Part shown: positions 22,289 to 32,690 of the stretch, piece after piece
How the letters are laid out: each line of letters opens with the position of its first letter
Position numbering within the stretch: position 1 is the stretch's first letter
Assembly: GCA_964553745.1 (NCBI GenBank)
Contig: CAZKLD010000005.1
Span: 60,277 to 124,276 of the forward strand
Direction of reading: 5' to 3'
From: STC-113 sp964553745
GTDB taxonomy: Bacteria; Patescibacteriota; Gracilibacteria; BD1-5; UBA2023
DNA length: 64,000 nucleotides
Made by a program: the position numbers and the translations under genes
The notes under the pieces: model-generated
What the model saw: the letters and a program-made list of their open reading frames with translations, nothing else
What the model was told of the DNA's origin: nothing
Databases searched by the model: none

Positions 22289-22317
22289 AAAAAACCNNNN
22301 NNNNNNTGGCGGTTTTT
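22289..22317 (+). terminator. hairpin terminator interrupted by an N gap
   Basis: AAAAAACC then ten N (22297-22306) then TGGCGGTTTTTT. The visible halves are complementary with a U-tract, so the unknown bases are probably the top of the stem and the loop. The gap falls exactly in the foldback, a typical place for sequencing or assembly failure. Confidence 0.6.
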
Positions 22318-22467
22318 TACGTATTTAATAGCTTAAACACGCTATTATCCCCTGAAATTTATAATTTGCATATTTGTCAATGATATTTTTTTTGCTTTAT
22401 TAAAGCCAAAATTTTAACTTAACTTCCCAGGATTGGCTGTCTTTAGCTATTTTTTTGCAAAATAAAT

Positions 22468-22495
22468 TTGCATTAAAAAAAACAATGTCTATAAT
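22468..22495 (+). promoter_or_regulatory. promoter of the HU gene
   Basis: TTGCAT (22468-22473), 16-base spacer, TATAAT (22490-22495), 38 bases before the HU start codon. The same TTGCAT/TTGCTT-N16-TATAAT layout occurs before rpsF and the T4SS pilin gene. Confidence 0.75.
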
Positions 22496-22533
22496 TAGCC
22501 GTGTAAGTTTATTTTTTAATTCTAATAAAACTT

Positions 22534-22806
22534 ATGAAAAAACAAGATTTAATCAAGGCTTTAGCTACAAAAGCTTCTTCTAGCCAAGATGCTGCAGGAA
22601 AATTCCTTAATGCTTTTATCGAAATCACTACTGCTGAACTTAAGACTGGTGGTGAAGTTAATGTAACTGGTTTTGGTGCATTCAAGGTATCAAAGAGAGC
22701 TGCAAGAAAAGGTGTTAACCCAAGAACAAAAGAAAAAATAACTATCCCTGCTATGAAATCTCCTGTTTTCAGAGCTGGTAAAACTCTTAAAGAAGCTGTT
22801 AGATAA
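22534..22806 (+). CDS. hup: DNA-binding protein HU
   Basis: A 90-aa histone-like protein of standard HU length. It begins MKKQDLIKALATKA, has the GEVNVTGFGAFKV core and the DNA-binding arm with RKGVNPRTKEKI, and ends in helix FRAGKTLKEAV. It bends DNA as a dimer and shapes the nucleoid. All its glycines use GGN codons, unlike most native genes here, which fits high expression. No SD is visible. Confidence 0.95.
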   Translation: MKKQDLIKALATKASSSQDAAGKFLNAFIEITTAELKTGGEVNVTGFGAFKVSKRAARKGVNPRTKEKITIPAMKSPVFRAGKTLKEAVR

Positions 22807-22823
22807 TATCATCTTCCCTCAAA

Positions 22824-22853
22824 ATGCTCCGGTGGAAACTGGAGTATTTTTTT
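22824..22853 (+). terminator. terminator after HU
   Basis: CTCCGGT / ACTGGAG stem with one G-U pair, loop GGAA, followed by TATTTTTTT. The T-tract runs straight into the -35 element of the next gene. Confidence 0.75.
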
Positions 22854-22880
22854 GACTTTTCCACTCTTAAATGTTATACT
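22852..22880 (+). promoter_or_regulatory. promoter of the RsbW-like gene
   Basis: TTGACT (22852-22857), 17-base spacer, TATACT (22875-22880). An in-frame ATG at 22871 lies inside this promoter, so the GTG at 22910 is the better start. Confidence 0.7.
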
Positions 22881-22909
22881 GGATTCCAGTTAATTCTAAT
22901 GCAGAATCG

Positions 22910-23446
22910 GTGAATTTAGATATCTCCAATATAGGAAATCAAGAACTTCTAGACTATGTTTCGAAAAACATGGAAAATTTCAATGATTTTGAAGTTGCCA
23001 TATTGTTCAGATCCGATTATAGCCAATGAAGCATGATTAGGAATCTCATCACTTTCCTTCTTGAAAATGCTTGAATGGATCCTGTTTGGAAGAATAGGTT
23101 TTCCCTTATCTGAGATGAGCTTATCAATAATTCAATCGAGTACGGAAGTCTCCCTCTCGATAAGAATATCTTCAGGATAAGATTAATCCAAAATGAATGA
23201 TCCACTGATGTGATTTTGGAAGTCCAAGACACATGAAGGTGACTTATGGCAAAAACAAGTTCTCAGATGGAAGAAATAAGGCAAGAGAAGCTAGAAGAGT
23301 GATTCGATGTCTTCATGGGCAAAAGATGAAGATGACTATTCAAACTGGTCATCAATATAGTCGATAGCCTTTATTTCAAAGATGCGGAATGAGGTTGACT
23401 CATCGTATGAATAGAAAAAAAACTGAAACCTGTCCAGGCTGACTAA
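22910..23446 (+). CDS. GHKL ATPase, RsbW-like anti-sigma/serine kinase
   Basis: A 178-aa protein, UGA=Gly. It is a HATPase_c domain of the RsbW/SpoIIAB type: N-box DELINNSIEYGS, G1-like VQDTGRGL, then KRGRGLFKLVINIVDSL and a terminal beta strand GGGLIVGIEKKL. In this family the kinase phosphorylates an anti-anti-sigma partner and binds a sigma factor. Neither partner is adjacent, so the target is unknown. The start GTG at 22910 is chosen because upstream in-frame ATG falls in the promoter. Confidence 0.75.
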
Positions 23447-23452
23447 AATTAT

Positions 23453-23484
23453 AAAAAATCCCTTGATTTTCAAGGGATTTTTTT
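23453..23484 (+). terminator. bidirectional terminator
   Basis: AAAAATCCCTTG / CAAGGGATTTTT with loop ATTTT. It serves the RsbW-like gene and lies just beyond the 3' end of obg on the other strand. Confidence 0.85.
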
Positions 23485-23492
23485 AATTCGGA

Positions 23493-24848
23493 TTAATTTC
23501 AGAAAAGAACTCTATCTAGCGGGAAGCATCTTCATGCGATATAGACTTTTGGGATTATATCCTCAGTGGAGTCTTCTCATTCGAAATATCTCAGCTGAGT
23601 CTGTTCCTTATATGTGGTATTCAGGATGTGCTCGATCTTCTTGATTATCGAAACCTTCTTCATAACATCATATACTCTCATTGTCGCTTCAAAATTCTGC
23701 ATATTCGTCATTCTGGCAATCTGTTCGATCCTTTCTCCGATCACTTCGAATTTCATATCTCACAGATCCGTTATCTTGTAACTGTTGACATCTCTCGCAT
23801 CCTTCAGGTCGTATATCTTCATTTTCTGTGATTCTTCAGGAGCTTCTTCTACAGCAACCTTATGAGCATATTTATCGATTAGGAAATCCTTAAGCTCTTC
23901 AGTTCATTTGAAAGCAGGAGCGGAAATCACGAAAATGTCTCAGGTATGCTTCAATTTAGCCTTCAGGTCTTTTTTTATGTAATCGATCATCTCGTCATCG
24001 AAAAGATCGGCTTTGGATAGCACCAATATTTCTTCTTTATTTGCAAGATTTTCGCTATATTTCTCTAGTTCATTGCGTATTGTCTTGTAATTTCCTACAA
24101 TATCATCAAGCCCGTTAAGATCGAGAAGATGCAATATCACCTCAGTTCTCTCAATATGCTTCAGGAAGCTATGTCCAAGTCATTTTCATTCAGAAGCTCA
24201 TTCGATAAGTCATGGGACATCCTCGAGGACAAGACTCTTTCATTTATGCTCCAGAACTCACAAATTCGGGATTATTGTCGTAAAAGGATAATCCGCGATT
24301 TTCGGCTTCACATTCGTGATCGACTTTATCAGGGTTGATTTTCCGGCATTCGGCATACCTATTATTCCGATATCTGCAACAAGCTTCAGCTCAAGATTGA
24401 CTGTCTTCTGCTCTCCTACATCTCAGAGCTCGGCAAAAGACGGAGCCTGTCGCGTGCTTGACGCAAAATGGGCATTTCCGTATCCTCATCTTCCTCATCT
24501 GCATAGTACATATGATTCCCAGGGGGTGCTCAGATCATAAATGAGGTTCATTTCCTCATCTTTGATTAAGGTTCAGACTGGAACTTCTATGATCTTATCG
24601 CTTCACATGGCTCAGGCTAGTTCTTGGGTATCTCACTTGATCCCGATTTCAGCTTTAATGACTTTCTTGTGTCTGAATTCTCATAGCGTATTCTCATTCG
24701 GATTCGCCCTAAGTATTATATCTCATCATTTTCATCCGTTTCATCCGTATGGTCAACCATTCGGTATACATTTTTCCCTTCTCCAAGAGATACATCATTC
24801 TCATCCTTTTCAAGCAATGAAAGTAACTTTTACTTCATCAATAAACAT
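23493..24848 (-). CDS. obg: GTPase Obg
   Basis: A 451-aa Obg/CgtA GTPase, UGA=Gly. The N-terminal Obg fold is Gly-rich (FIAGKGGEGCISWRREK, GGPYGGNGGKGG), and UGA encodes many of these glycines. The G domain has G1 GMPNAGKST, a DYPFTT switch I, G3 DVPGLIEGA and G4 SKAD. The C-terminal OCT region contains FEVIGERIEQIARMTN. Obg acts in ribosome assembly and stress control in the cytoplasm. This is one of the clearest proofs of the code. Confidence 0.97.
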
Positions 24849-25034
24849 TTTCTACGATTGATAATTAATAACTATATTTTGATAACTTTAAATTGAAATC
24901 GGCGATATTCTATCCAAAAATTATGATTTTACAAAAAAGATTTGAAAAAAATTAAAAATCCATAAAATATCCCTACTTTTCATAAATTGCAATAAATTGT
25001 GATTTATAACTTATAACTTATAACTTGGATAAAG

Positions 25035-25211
25035 ATGGCAAAAGGGAAGAGAACATACATGTCTTGCATTTCGACTGAAAGCGGTATCATGGGGTACATA
25101 ACAAATGTACAGAAGAAAAACTTCGCTGCTGGTGAGAAACTAGAGCTTAGGAAATACGACAAGAAACTTAGGAAACATGTTGTCTTCAAACTAAAAGAAA
25201 CAAAACATTAA
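25035..25211 (+). CDS. rpmG: ribosomal protein bL33
   Basis: A 58-aa basic protein starting MAKGKRTYMSCISTESG and ending LRKYDKKLRKHVVFKLKETK, the typical bL33 end. It is of normal size and cytoplasmic, and belongs to the large ribosomal subunit. All glycines are GGN. A hairpin terminator follows. Confidence 0.85.
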   Translation: MAKGKRTYMSCISTESGIMGYITNVQKKNFAAGEKLELRKYDKKLRKHVVFKLKETKH

Positions 25212-25239
25212 GATAGGACTTAGAATTTAGACTTACAAC

Positions 25240-25277
25240 AAAAAAATGATGCCGGATTCCGGTATCATTTTTTTTTA
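25240..25277 (+). terminator. terminator after rpmG
   Basis: AATGATGCCGG / CCGGTATCATT stem with an A-tract before and a T9 tract after. Confidence 0.85.
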
Positions 25278-25309
25278 ATTGATTTCTAATTTCTCAATCC
25301 TCACCCCTC

Positions 25310-25663
25310 TTAAGCTGCCATTGGCATTTCTGGGAAAATATCCGCATTGAGGATCTTAGCAATATTCTTCGGTACTCTTTTCTGGAGAAGCGTGAGCTCA
25401 TCTTCATAAGCCTTGGTTCTTGCTGCCGCCATTGTCTCTATGCGAAGCGCATACAGCTCATCGCCGGTTGTTTTCGACAATTCAACAGCTGTACTGAGAA
25501 GAGAGTAGAATTTATCCCTTCTGCTTTCGATTATCTGCTCTGCATTTTTTGATGTTGAATATTTCGCAAGCTCATCGAAAATCTTCCTTTGAAGTTCGTA
25601 GATTTTTGGCTGTTCGCCTTGCACTTCTCTTGTAAGGGTTTCTGAAGCGGTATTTGCTGTCAT
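25310..25663 (-). CDS. hypothetical helical protein
   Basis: A 117-aa soluble protein without UGA codons, predicted mostly helical (YELQRKIFDELAKYSTSKN). It has no Cys, no signal peptide and no recognised family. The 3' end is close to the rpmG terminator on the opposite strand. It follows another small helical gene by 27 bases, so the two are probably cotranscribed. Confidence 0.6.
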   Translation of the reverse strand: MTANTASETLTREVQGEQPKIYELQRKIFDELAKYSTSKNAEQIIESRRDKFYSLLSTAVELSKTTGDELYALRIETMAAARTKAYEDELTLLQKRVPKNIAKILNADIFPEMPMAA

Positions 25664-25690
25664 AATGTATAAGTTAATGGTATTTGTTTT

Positions 25691-25981
25691 TTATTTTTTC
25701 ATTTTTTTCAGCTCCTGTTTCGTATTTTTTGAAACCAGCGACTTGTTGTACTCTTCGATATCATGCTCGATGCTGTCGATTGCCTTGATCAGAAGGATTT
25801 CCTTCTCTTTTTCTATGTCTTCTCTGTGTTTTTTGATATGCATAGCTATATTTTGCCAATTATTCAGGATCTCAATTTTCTTGGAATCTGTCATCACTTC
25901 AAATATCCTCACTATCTCTATCGCATCTTCATCCCATATTTCGTATTGTCTTATCAGCTTTAGCAATTCGGAATTTGTCAT
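25691..25981 (-). CDS. hypothetical coiled-coil protein
   Basis: A 96-aa acidic-basic helical protein starting MTNSELLKLIRQYEIWDEDA, with a long charged helix (KKHREDIEKEKEILLIKA). No family was recognised. It lies upstream of and on the same strand as the 117-aa gene. Confidence 0.6.
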   Translation of the reverse strand: MTNSELLKLIRQYEIWDEDAIEIVRIFEVMTDSKKIEILNNWQNIAMHIKKHREDIEKEKEILLIKAIDSIEHDIEEYNKSLVSKNTKQELKKMKK

Positions 25982-26080
25982 AGTCTACTTGGTTAATTTT
26001 TTGGGATTATATCATTTTTTTCCAAATCGCAAAGCCAGTATACCATATTTTTCACTCAACTGCAAAAAAATCGCAGTTTT

Positions 26081-27358
26081 TTAATTCCCTAGCACTGAAA
26101 AAACTTCTTCTAGGCTTATTTCTCACAATACAACCTTAATAAGGGCATCATCTTTTATTGTGATCATTCAGTCTCATATCGCTTGGACTTCCATTTGAGT
26201 CTTTGATGCTCAGCTCAATATGAGCTTTTCCAGTCATTCCGTCATCTCAAGAATCTCATATACTCATGTCCTTCATTTATATCATTTAGAGTTGCAGTGC
26301 TCGCATCCATTTTCATTTGATTTGTAGAATATCATCTCATCGGGATTGCTTATGAATCTGGAAATCCTTTTGAGTACTTTTTCTCTGATGTTCTCCTCTG
26401 GCTTGTAGGCGATTTTGCAGTGGTTGCAGAGCTTCCTGGTCAATCTTTGGGAAATAATGAGCTTAAGGCTTGAAGTTATAAGAAGCGGATCTACTCATAG
26501 ATTGACTAGCCTCTGTATGCTGTTGACGCTAGAATTCGCATGCAGCGTCGAGAATACCTGATGACCTGTGATTGAGGCTTCGACCGCTAGTTTTGCAGTT
26601 TCGGGATCGCGTATCTCTCAAACCATTATTATATCAGGATCTTGGCGGAGAAGGCTTCGGAGTCAGTCGGCGAAATTGAATCAGATCTGCGGATTTATCT
26701 GGGTGTGGTTGACTCACTTTATCCTGTATTCAACGGGATCTTCGAGTGTTGAGATATTTTTGTCATTTGTATCGAATACATTGAGCATCGCATATAGGGT
26801 AGTCGATTTACCGCTTCATGTAGGTCATACTACTAAGCACAATCAATAATTGTCCTGCAGGTGCTTCTTGATTTTGACCATGTTCATGGGCAGTATTCAG
26901 ATCGTCCTTAAGTCCACCCATTCATTTTCCTTCTTTAAGAGGCGTATTGCTGCCTTTTCTCAGTATATTGTCGGTATTATGTTGATCCTTAGATCGATAT
27001 CGTGACCGGTTATGGCATCTTTATAGTTGGCTTTTCAGTCTTGAGGAAGACGTTTTTCATCAATCTTCAGGCTTCAGAGCACCTTCAGCCTTGCGATGAG
27101 AGGTGCTGCTTGAGATTGGGGGATTGTCTTGTGAGTGGATAATTTTCAGTCGACCCTGAATCTGAGCTTAAGCGTTTCTTCATCGGGCTCGATATGAATA
27201 TCTGATGCTCATTCTCTTATCGCAGCACTGAAAAGGCCATTGATATCAAATCAATCACCTGATTGCGATTGGCTTGGCTCACTGAAAATCTCATTGGCCG
27301 CTTGATTGTCAACCTCGTTTTCAGCTTTTGATATTTTTAAAAAATCTTTGATTTGCAT
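26081..27358 (-). CDS. type IV pilus/type II secretion assembly ATPase (PilB/GspE family)
   Basis: A 425-aa hexameric ATPase, UGA=Gly. It starts with a short N-terminal segment instead of the full N1E domain. N2E follows (SDIHIEPDEETLKLRFRVDG), then Walker A GPTGSGKSTTLYAML with two UGA glycines, the Asp box (STLEDPVEY), Walker B (PDIIMVGEIRD) and the His box (TGHQVFSTLHANS). A tetracysteine zinc site (CNHC ... CEHC) is typical of PilB and GspE. It powers pilus or pseudopilus assembly at the inner membrane. Pilin-like genes lie at 27579 and 34411-36493. Confidence 0.93.
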
Positions 27359-27578
27359 TTTCCTGTTTAATGTTCTTGCTATATTGATAGTACCATATTT
27401 TAAAATATAATACAAGAAAACAAGAAATGCATTTGTAATTTCGCGTTGACATATCACTTAAATGAGTTCATAGATATTATTATCTAATCTAACTTACAAG
27501 GCTATTTTGTCAATACTTTTCAGGTTTACAAAATCCATATAAATATATAATAAGATAATTTCATATAAAATATCAATT

Positions 27579-30500
27579 ATGGATAAATTTTCTTTTAATG
27601 CTGATAATTCAGGTTTACAGAAATCATCTAAAGCCTTTACTCTTGTAGAACTGATTGTGGCGGTTGTGATATTGGCCATACTTGCGATTATCGCCAGCAT
27701 ATCATTTATGAACTACAATAAATCAGCTCGGGATACCGTGAGGATATCTGCAATAAAGTCTGTGCATAAGTGACTCATGGTGTCCAATGCCAGGTCTTGA
27801 ACCTTCCCTTCCCCTGATAATGCTGTTTCTGTCGGCTGAGTATGAAAGCAGGGCATAGTGTGAGATTGAATAAGAAGATTTGTGCAATTATGATGATCAT
27901 GGAAAGATCCTCTTGATGAAAGGAATTATATCTACAACATCAACCAAAGCTGAAATAAGATTCAGATATCTTGATTCCTTGAAGTAAGCAACGATATTTT
28001 GCTTACTTCGGAATCATTTTTTTTCAAAAAAGCACATGCGGATTCTGATGAATATTCTGATAGATTTGTCTATACTGTCTGAGATAGGGTATGACTCCTG
28101 CTTGATTCTTCGACAAAAATGCCTGTAAATTTTCTTTTTTCATCCTGATCATTGGATCTGAACACAAATACATGATCTTATACTGTTGTATTTACAAATA
28201 ATTCCAGCAATTCAGGAACTATAATCTGATCCGGGACAAGCTTGCTTACTGAGATAAGCATAATACAGAATTCCTGTGTCTTATGAAACACATCCGTACC
28301 AAGCTGATGACAGATGAATGCGTATAAGGCAAAAACCGTATCATATGATCAGGCATGCATCCCTGTGATAAGAAAATGCTCAAATTGATCTTGGGATGGG
28401 GATTCGAGTTACCAATATGATGCTTGTTCTCCGGCAGCTGCATTGAATTGTGGCGCAGTTAGCCATAGCTGATATTCTGTTCCGGCCATAAATCATAATT
28501 CAAGCCAGAATATCGTAAAGTCTTTATCATGATGAACAGCGGACATGCTTGCATCTTGCGCCAATTGAATATTGAGCTACTGAAATGAAAATCTTAATTG
28601 CTCAACGTGATATGTGCTTCAAAGCGGGAATTGTGTGGCGGATGTCTGCAGTTGATCGGCTCCAGACTTCAGCATTGCGAACTGAATACAGAAGATATGA
28701 ATCGGATGGATTCATAATGCAACAGCATGACAATGCACATTCATTTGCCAATCATGATATTACTGGAACTCATCTCTGTGCCAACAGGCAAGCATTTGAT
28801 ATATCGTATCGACTTCATGACAAACATCGCAGACAGCTTGTTCTGCCAATGATTCTTATCAAGATTCTGCATGACAATCTTCTTGCGAAACAGTATCTGC
28901 ATGATATTATTCGACTCCTGCAGGAGCCTGAGCAAAGACTTCACAAGTCCAATGCGAAGCTAATAGTTATTGTGTCGATTGAGTGAAATCCCTTTGCGCT
29001 TCTTGATATTCAAGTCCTGCAGGATCAACAAGCGCGTCTGCCTGTACCGTTAATTCCTATGTGATATCCTGAACATTCTGATCCTGAGCAAACGGAGCAA
29101 CTATAAATGTATGCGGAACTAATGTAACGGCAAATCCTGACTGAACTTTCTCGACAACCAGAAACTATTGAAGCGACTGTGATAATATTACAGCCACAAG
29201 GAATTGATATGTTTGTTCAACCACATCAAATGGACCGTCAAATTTGATTTCGAATATATCAAATATAGCATGAGGCTGCTCAATCCTGATAAATTGAGCC
29301 TGCGGAACTGATAATTCAGCAAATCTGATTTCTGCCCCAACCGCTCTTTGCTCCTCGGGTACGCCAAGCGCAGTTTCAGCGGTTGCATGAGGCTGGACAT
29401 GGTCATGTAACGGCAGCTCTTGAAATTGATGAAGCAATGCTAGCTGTGCTGCCAACCAAAAAGTGAACTGAGCATGCGGAGCCACGACATGAACTTGTTC
29501 TGCGGGCACTGCGACAGCAGTCACTGGGGCTTGACCTTGGGGCTGGAATTGCACATGAATTAACGGATGAAGCACTGCAAGCTGCAACACGGTCGATAGC
29601 TGAGTCGCAGGTTGGTGGAAATTTGAGGAAGGCAAAACTTATGATGCCAGTATGGCCAACGCCCTTTCATATGTTCCGGCTCAATCTATCAAAAACGTAG
29701 ACTGACAGGATGTATTTTCCGACATAGGGATGAATCAGAATGGTACTTCAGAGTACATTCCGGTTGACCCGTCAAAAACCTATAGCGTTTCATGACTATT
29801 CAGATCAGCATGAGCAGTCGCCTCAAAATTATATTTCGGAATTTCCACGTTTGATACCAATAAGAATTACATAAGCGCTGAACAGGTCATCCGAGTCGGC
29901 AATGATGTCATTGTTTCTTCTTTTGATTCAACAAGCATTACTGTTGATAGAACTATAAGCTGATGGTGGGACTCGGCACAGCCTTACTATCTTAGATCAA
30001 TTTGATTCTATTATGATTGAAATACGAATAAGCTTCCTGACTATGTCATGTTCATCCCGCCTAATTGAGCCTACTCATCTGCAGTCGGGAATTCCATACT
30101 ATTGAATTATACCCTTCCTTCCCATGTCATAGCGAATATAATCTTATGAAAGACGGTGGTGAAAAATCATTGATCGTGATGAACATATCTTTACTCTGCA
30201 GCATCACATGAATCTGTTCCGAACATATGGAAAAAATATGAGGGCAATATCACTTGAGAATGATTCGGGAACTGAGGAAGCGCATTCAGATTGGGTACCA
30301 GATTCGTGAAAATACTTTTTTTGAATAACTACTGACAAGGTGCTGATACTGAGCTTTTATATAAGAGCCTGAGCTTTAAAGAGATAGGAACGTCAACTCT
30401 CGACAGCTCTGGGAATTGAGGAAATTGAATCTTTCAGTGAGGGGCTGTGTGGTGAGGCGGTAAAATGTGAAATTCAGCCAATATCTGAGGTGGTGCATGA

Positions 30501-30977
30501 AGCATGGTTTCTATCCCTAACAGCTCATCTCTCCATGCTTCGACTTTTACATACAGTTCGTGGATATATCTGAATTCTTATCCTACAAACACAAATATCT
30601 GATGAGTCGTTTTCTCAAATTATCAAAGCTATTACGGATCTATCTTCTATATCAGCGATTCATGATTCGTATCCCTTAGGTCCCATAAGCCTTCAACCAG
30701 CTGAAATGCTATCGGCACGACACAAATCCCGTTAAAGCAATGGATTCATGTTGCTGCAACATATGATTGAAGTAAAATGAGCGTATATCTGAATTGAGTC
30801 AAAAACTGAGAAAACAATTTTACAGGGTATTCTACCAATCCTTCGAATGCTACCGTCATATGAGCCTGGACAGACTGAAGCACGGCTAATTTTCCTTGAT
30901 TCATAGATGATTTCAAAGCTCATTCCAGAGCCCTGAATGCTTCAGAAATCATGTCAATTTATAATTCTCAGAAATAA
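27579..30977 (+). CDS. giant pilin-like surface protein with Cys-rich modules and LamG domain
   Basis: A 1132-aa protein that appears only with UGA=Gly. It begins with a type III/IV pilin signal: KAFTLVELIVAVVILAI, where E is the expected +5 Glu after processing. A Cys-rich region near residues 250-500 contains EGF-like and GACG...CSSG / WxWxCxGxNGG repeat modules. The C-terminal 200 aa form a LamG/concanavalin-like domain (QWIHVAATYDGSKMSVYLNG, then FPGFIDDFKAHSRAL). It is probably assembled by the PilB-type machinery as a minor tip pilin or adhesin that binds host-cell glycans. It is divergent from the PilB-like gene with 220 bases between. Confidence 0.85.
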
Positions 30978-31035
30978 TGGCATATCAATATCTATAAATC
31001 ATTTACGCTTATCATCTCACATATCTAAAATAAAA

Positions 31036-31063
31036 TTGCATTCTATGAAAAAATTTTTATAAT
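31036..31063 (+). promoter_or_regulatory. promoter of the rpsF-ssb-rpsR operon
   Basis: TTGCAT (31036-31041), 16-base spacer, TATAAT (31058-31063); an untranslated leader of about 80 bases precedes rpsF. Confidence 0.75.
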
Positions 31064-31147
31064 CGTTTGCGAACTTTTTTATAGGTTCATTTATTTTATA
31101 TCCTTCTTTAGGTATTCTCCCTAAAGATGCTAATCCACAGGTTTACT

Positions 31148-31435
31148 ATGAGAAACTACGAGCTTATGCTTATTTTAAATCCAGATATGACTGAGGATGA
31201 AAGGACTGCTTTGATGAATGATATCAAAGGAGAGCTTACATCAACTTGATCTGTAATCAAGTCAGAAGATATTTGGTGAGCAAGAGACCTTGCTTATAAG
31301 ATCAGATGATCAAAAATCGGTTACTACGTCCTATATGCCCTTGAATCAGACGGAAGCAAATTTTTTGATGTGACTAAAGACTTCAATATTAAAAAAGATA
31401 TTTGGAGACATATGTTTGTCAGACTAGAGGATTAA
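31148..31435 (+). CDS. rpsF: ribosomal protein bS6
   Basis: A 95-aa bS6: MRNYELMLILNPDMTEDER, then the RDLAYKIRGSKIGYYVLY strand pair. UGA encodes three glycines. It is cytoplasmic and binds with bS18 in the 30S platform. First gene of the classic rpsF-ssb-rpsR operon, 25 bases before ssb. Confidence 0.95.
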
Positions 31436-31460
31436 TTTTATAAACTTTTTAAACGAATTT

Positions 31461-31868
31461 ATGAGAACAGTGAATAAAGTAATTATCATTGGAAATATTA
31501 CAAAGGATCCTTACATCAAAAATACTGATGGAAACAAAAAAGTCGCAATGTTTACCGTTGCAACAAACAGATATTTCAAAAATCTTAAATGAGAAGTTAA
31601 AAACGAAGCTGAATACACTAGCTGTATCGCTTGGGGAAACTTGGCTGAAAGATGCGAAAAATCTCTAGTTAAAGGCAAACTTGTTTACATCGAAGGTCGT
31701 CTCAAGACAAGAATCATAGAAAAAGAAGAAGGAAGCAAATCATACAAAACAGAAGTTGTAGTATCGAATCTCATTTTCTTAAATAAGAAATCTGATTTTG
31801 AATGATGAGAATCTCCCGAGGAAGAAGTCGAGGAATATGATTTGGATATGGATGACGATAAATTTTAA
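31461..31868 (+). CDS. ssb: single-stranded DNA-binding protein
   Basis: A 135-aa SSB with an N-terminal OB fold (MRTVNKVIIIGNITKDPY, FTVATNRYFKN, LVYIEGRLKTR). The acidic tail ends DLDMDDDKF, close to the usual DDDIPF tip that recruits repair proteins. UGA encodes glycine in the loop and the tail. It lies between rpsF and rpsR as in most bacteria. Confidence 0.95.
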
Positions 31869-31897
31869 TAAAATAGTAACTTTAATTTAATATCATT

Positions 31898-32113
31898 ATG
31901 ACTACAAAAAAAGCTTGCCCGATTTGCGAGGCTGGGATTCAGGAAATTGATTACAAGAATACTGAACTTCTGAAAAACTACACAACTAAATTCAACAAGA
32001 TCGTACCAAGATACTACTCTGGAACTTGTCTAAAACACCAAAAGGAACTTGCTAATGCAATCAAGCAGGCAAGATACATGGCACTTATGCCATATGTACT
32101 TGATCTAAGATAA
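31898..32113 (+). CDS. rpsR: ribosomal protein bS18
   Basis: A 71-aa bS18 with N-terminal Cys pair (ACPICEAG), the IDYKNTELLKNYTTKFNKI core and IKQARYMALMPYV at the end. All glycines are GGN. It is the last gene of the operon and is followed by a strong hairpin. Confidence 0.95.
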   Translation: MTTKKACPICEAGIQEIDYKNTELLKNYTTKFNKIVPRYYSGTCLKHQKELANAIKQARYMALMPYVLDLR

Positions 32114-32117
32114 TCAC

Positions 32118-32148
32118 AAAATCCCTTCTCCATAAAAGAAGGGATTTT
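32118..32148 (+). terminator. terminator of the rpsF operon
   Basis: AATCCCTTCT / AGAAGGGATT stem followed by TTAT. Confidence 0.8.
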
Positions 32149-32190
32149 ATATATTAGACCCAATTAATGCGATTTTTCAATTAAATCCTG

Positions 32191-32218
32191 TTGCTTTTAT
32201 TTTTTTATCGTATATAAT
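32191..32218 (+). promoter_or_regulatory. promoter of the T4SS pilin gene
   Basis: TTGCTT (32191-32196), 16-base spacer, TATAAT (32213-32218), 36 bases before the ATG. Confidence 0.75.
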
Positions 32219-32253
32219 TGGCTCCGTAATACTTATTTACTAATATTTTTTTT

Positions 32254-32613
32254 ATGAACAAACTTCAAAAAATTGGTTTTAGCTCACTCGCTTTTGTAAC
32301 TATGATTGAAAGAGGTATGGCTATAAACTTTGGTGGAGATAAAGTAAGTGCTGATTTGAAAGGAGATAACACAACTGCAGATGTTGCGGTTCAGAGCCTT
32401 ATTAACAAGGCAATGGGTTTCCTAGGAATATTAGCTGTATTATATGCAATTTATGGAGGTTTCATGATCCTCACGGCTGCTTGAGATGATGGTAAGGTTA
32501 AAAAAGGTAAAACAATCCTATTCCAAGCTCTTCTTGGTCTGCTTGTAATCTTCTTGGCTTACTCAATTGTCAGCTGGCTTATTTCTTCAATTTTTGGAGG
32601 AACAAAATCATAA
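32254..32613 (+). CDS. T4SS pilin-like (VirB2/TrbC type) small membrane protein
   Basis: A 119-aa protein with an N-terminal hydrophobic segment and two longer C-terminal membrane helices (FLGILAVLYAIYGGFMIL and ILFQALLGLLVIFLAYSI) separated by a short Gly-Asp-Lys loop. That layout matches the T4SS_pilin family seen widely in CPR genomes. Only one of about 16 glycines is UGA (position 32482), which is enough to prove that the gene continues through it. Its strong promoter and terminator suggest high expression. The role may be in conjugation or surface pili; no VirB partners are in the window. Confidence 0.75.
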
Positions 32614-32640
32614 TTTTTCTTTAAAAACAAATTGAAACTA

Positions 32641-32677
32641 AAAATAATTCCGTTATAATCATAACGGAATTATTTTT
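32641..32677 (+). terminator. terminator after the T4SS pilin gene
   Basis: AATAATTCCGTTAT / ATAACGGAATTATT stem with loop AATC and a T6 tract. Confidence 0.85.
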
Positions 32678-32690
32678 TAATGACCGAACC

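Noticed and set aside
29165..29635. A 156-codon open frame on the minus strand
   Set aside because: It is antisense to the pilin-LamG gene in its low-complexity Cys-rich modules and has a repetitive, non-protein-like composition.
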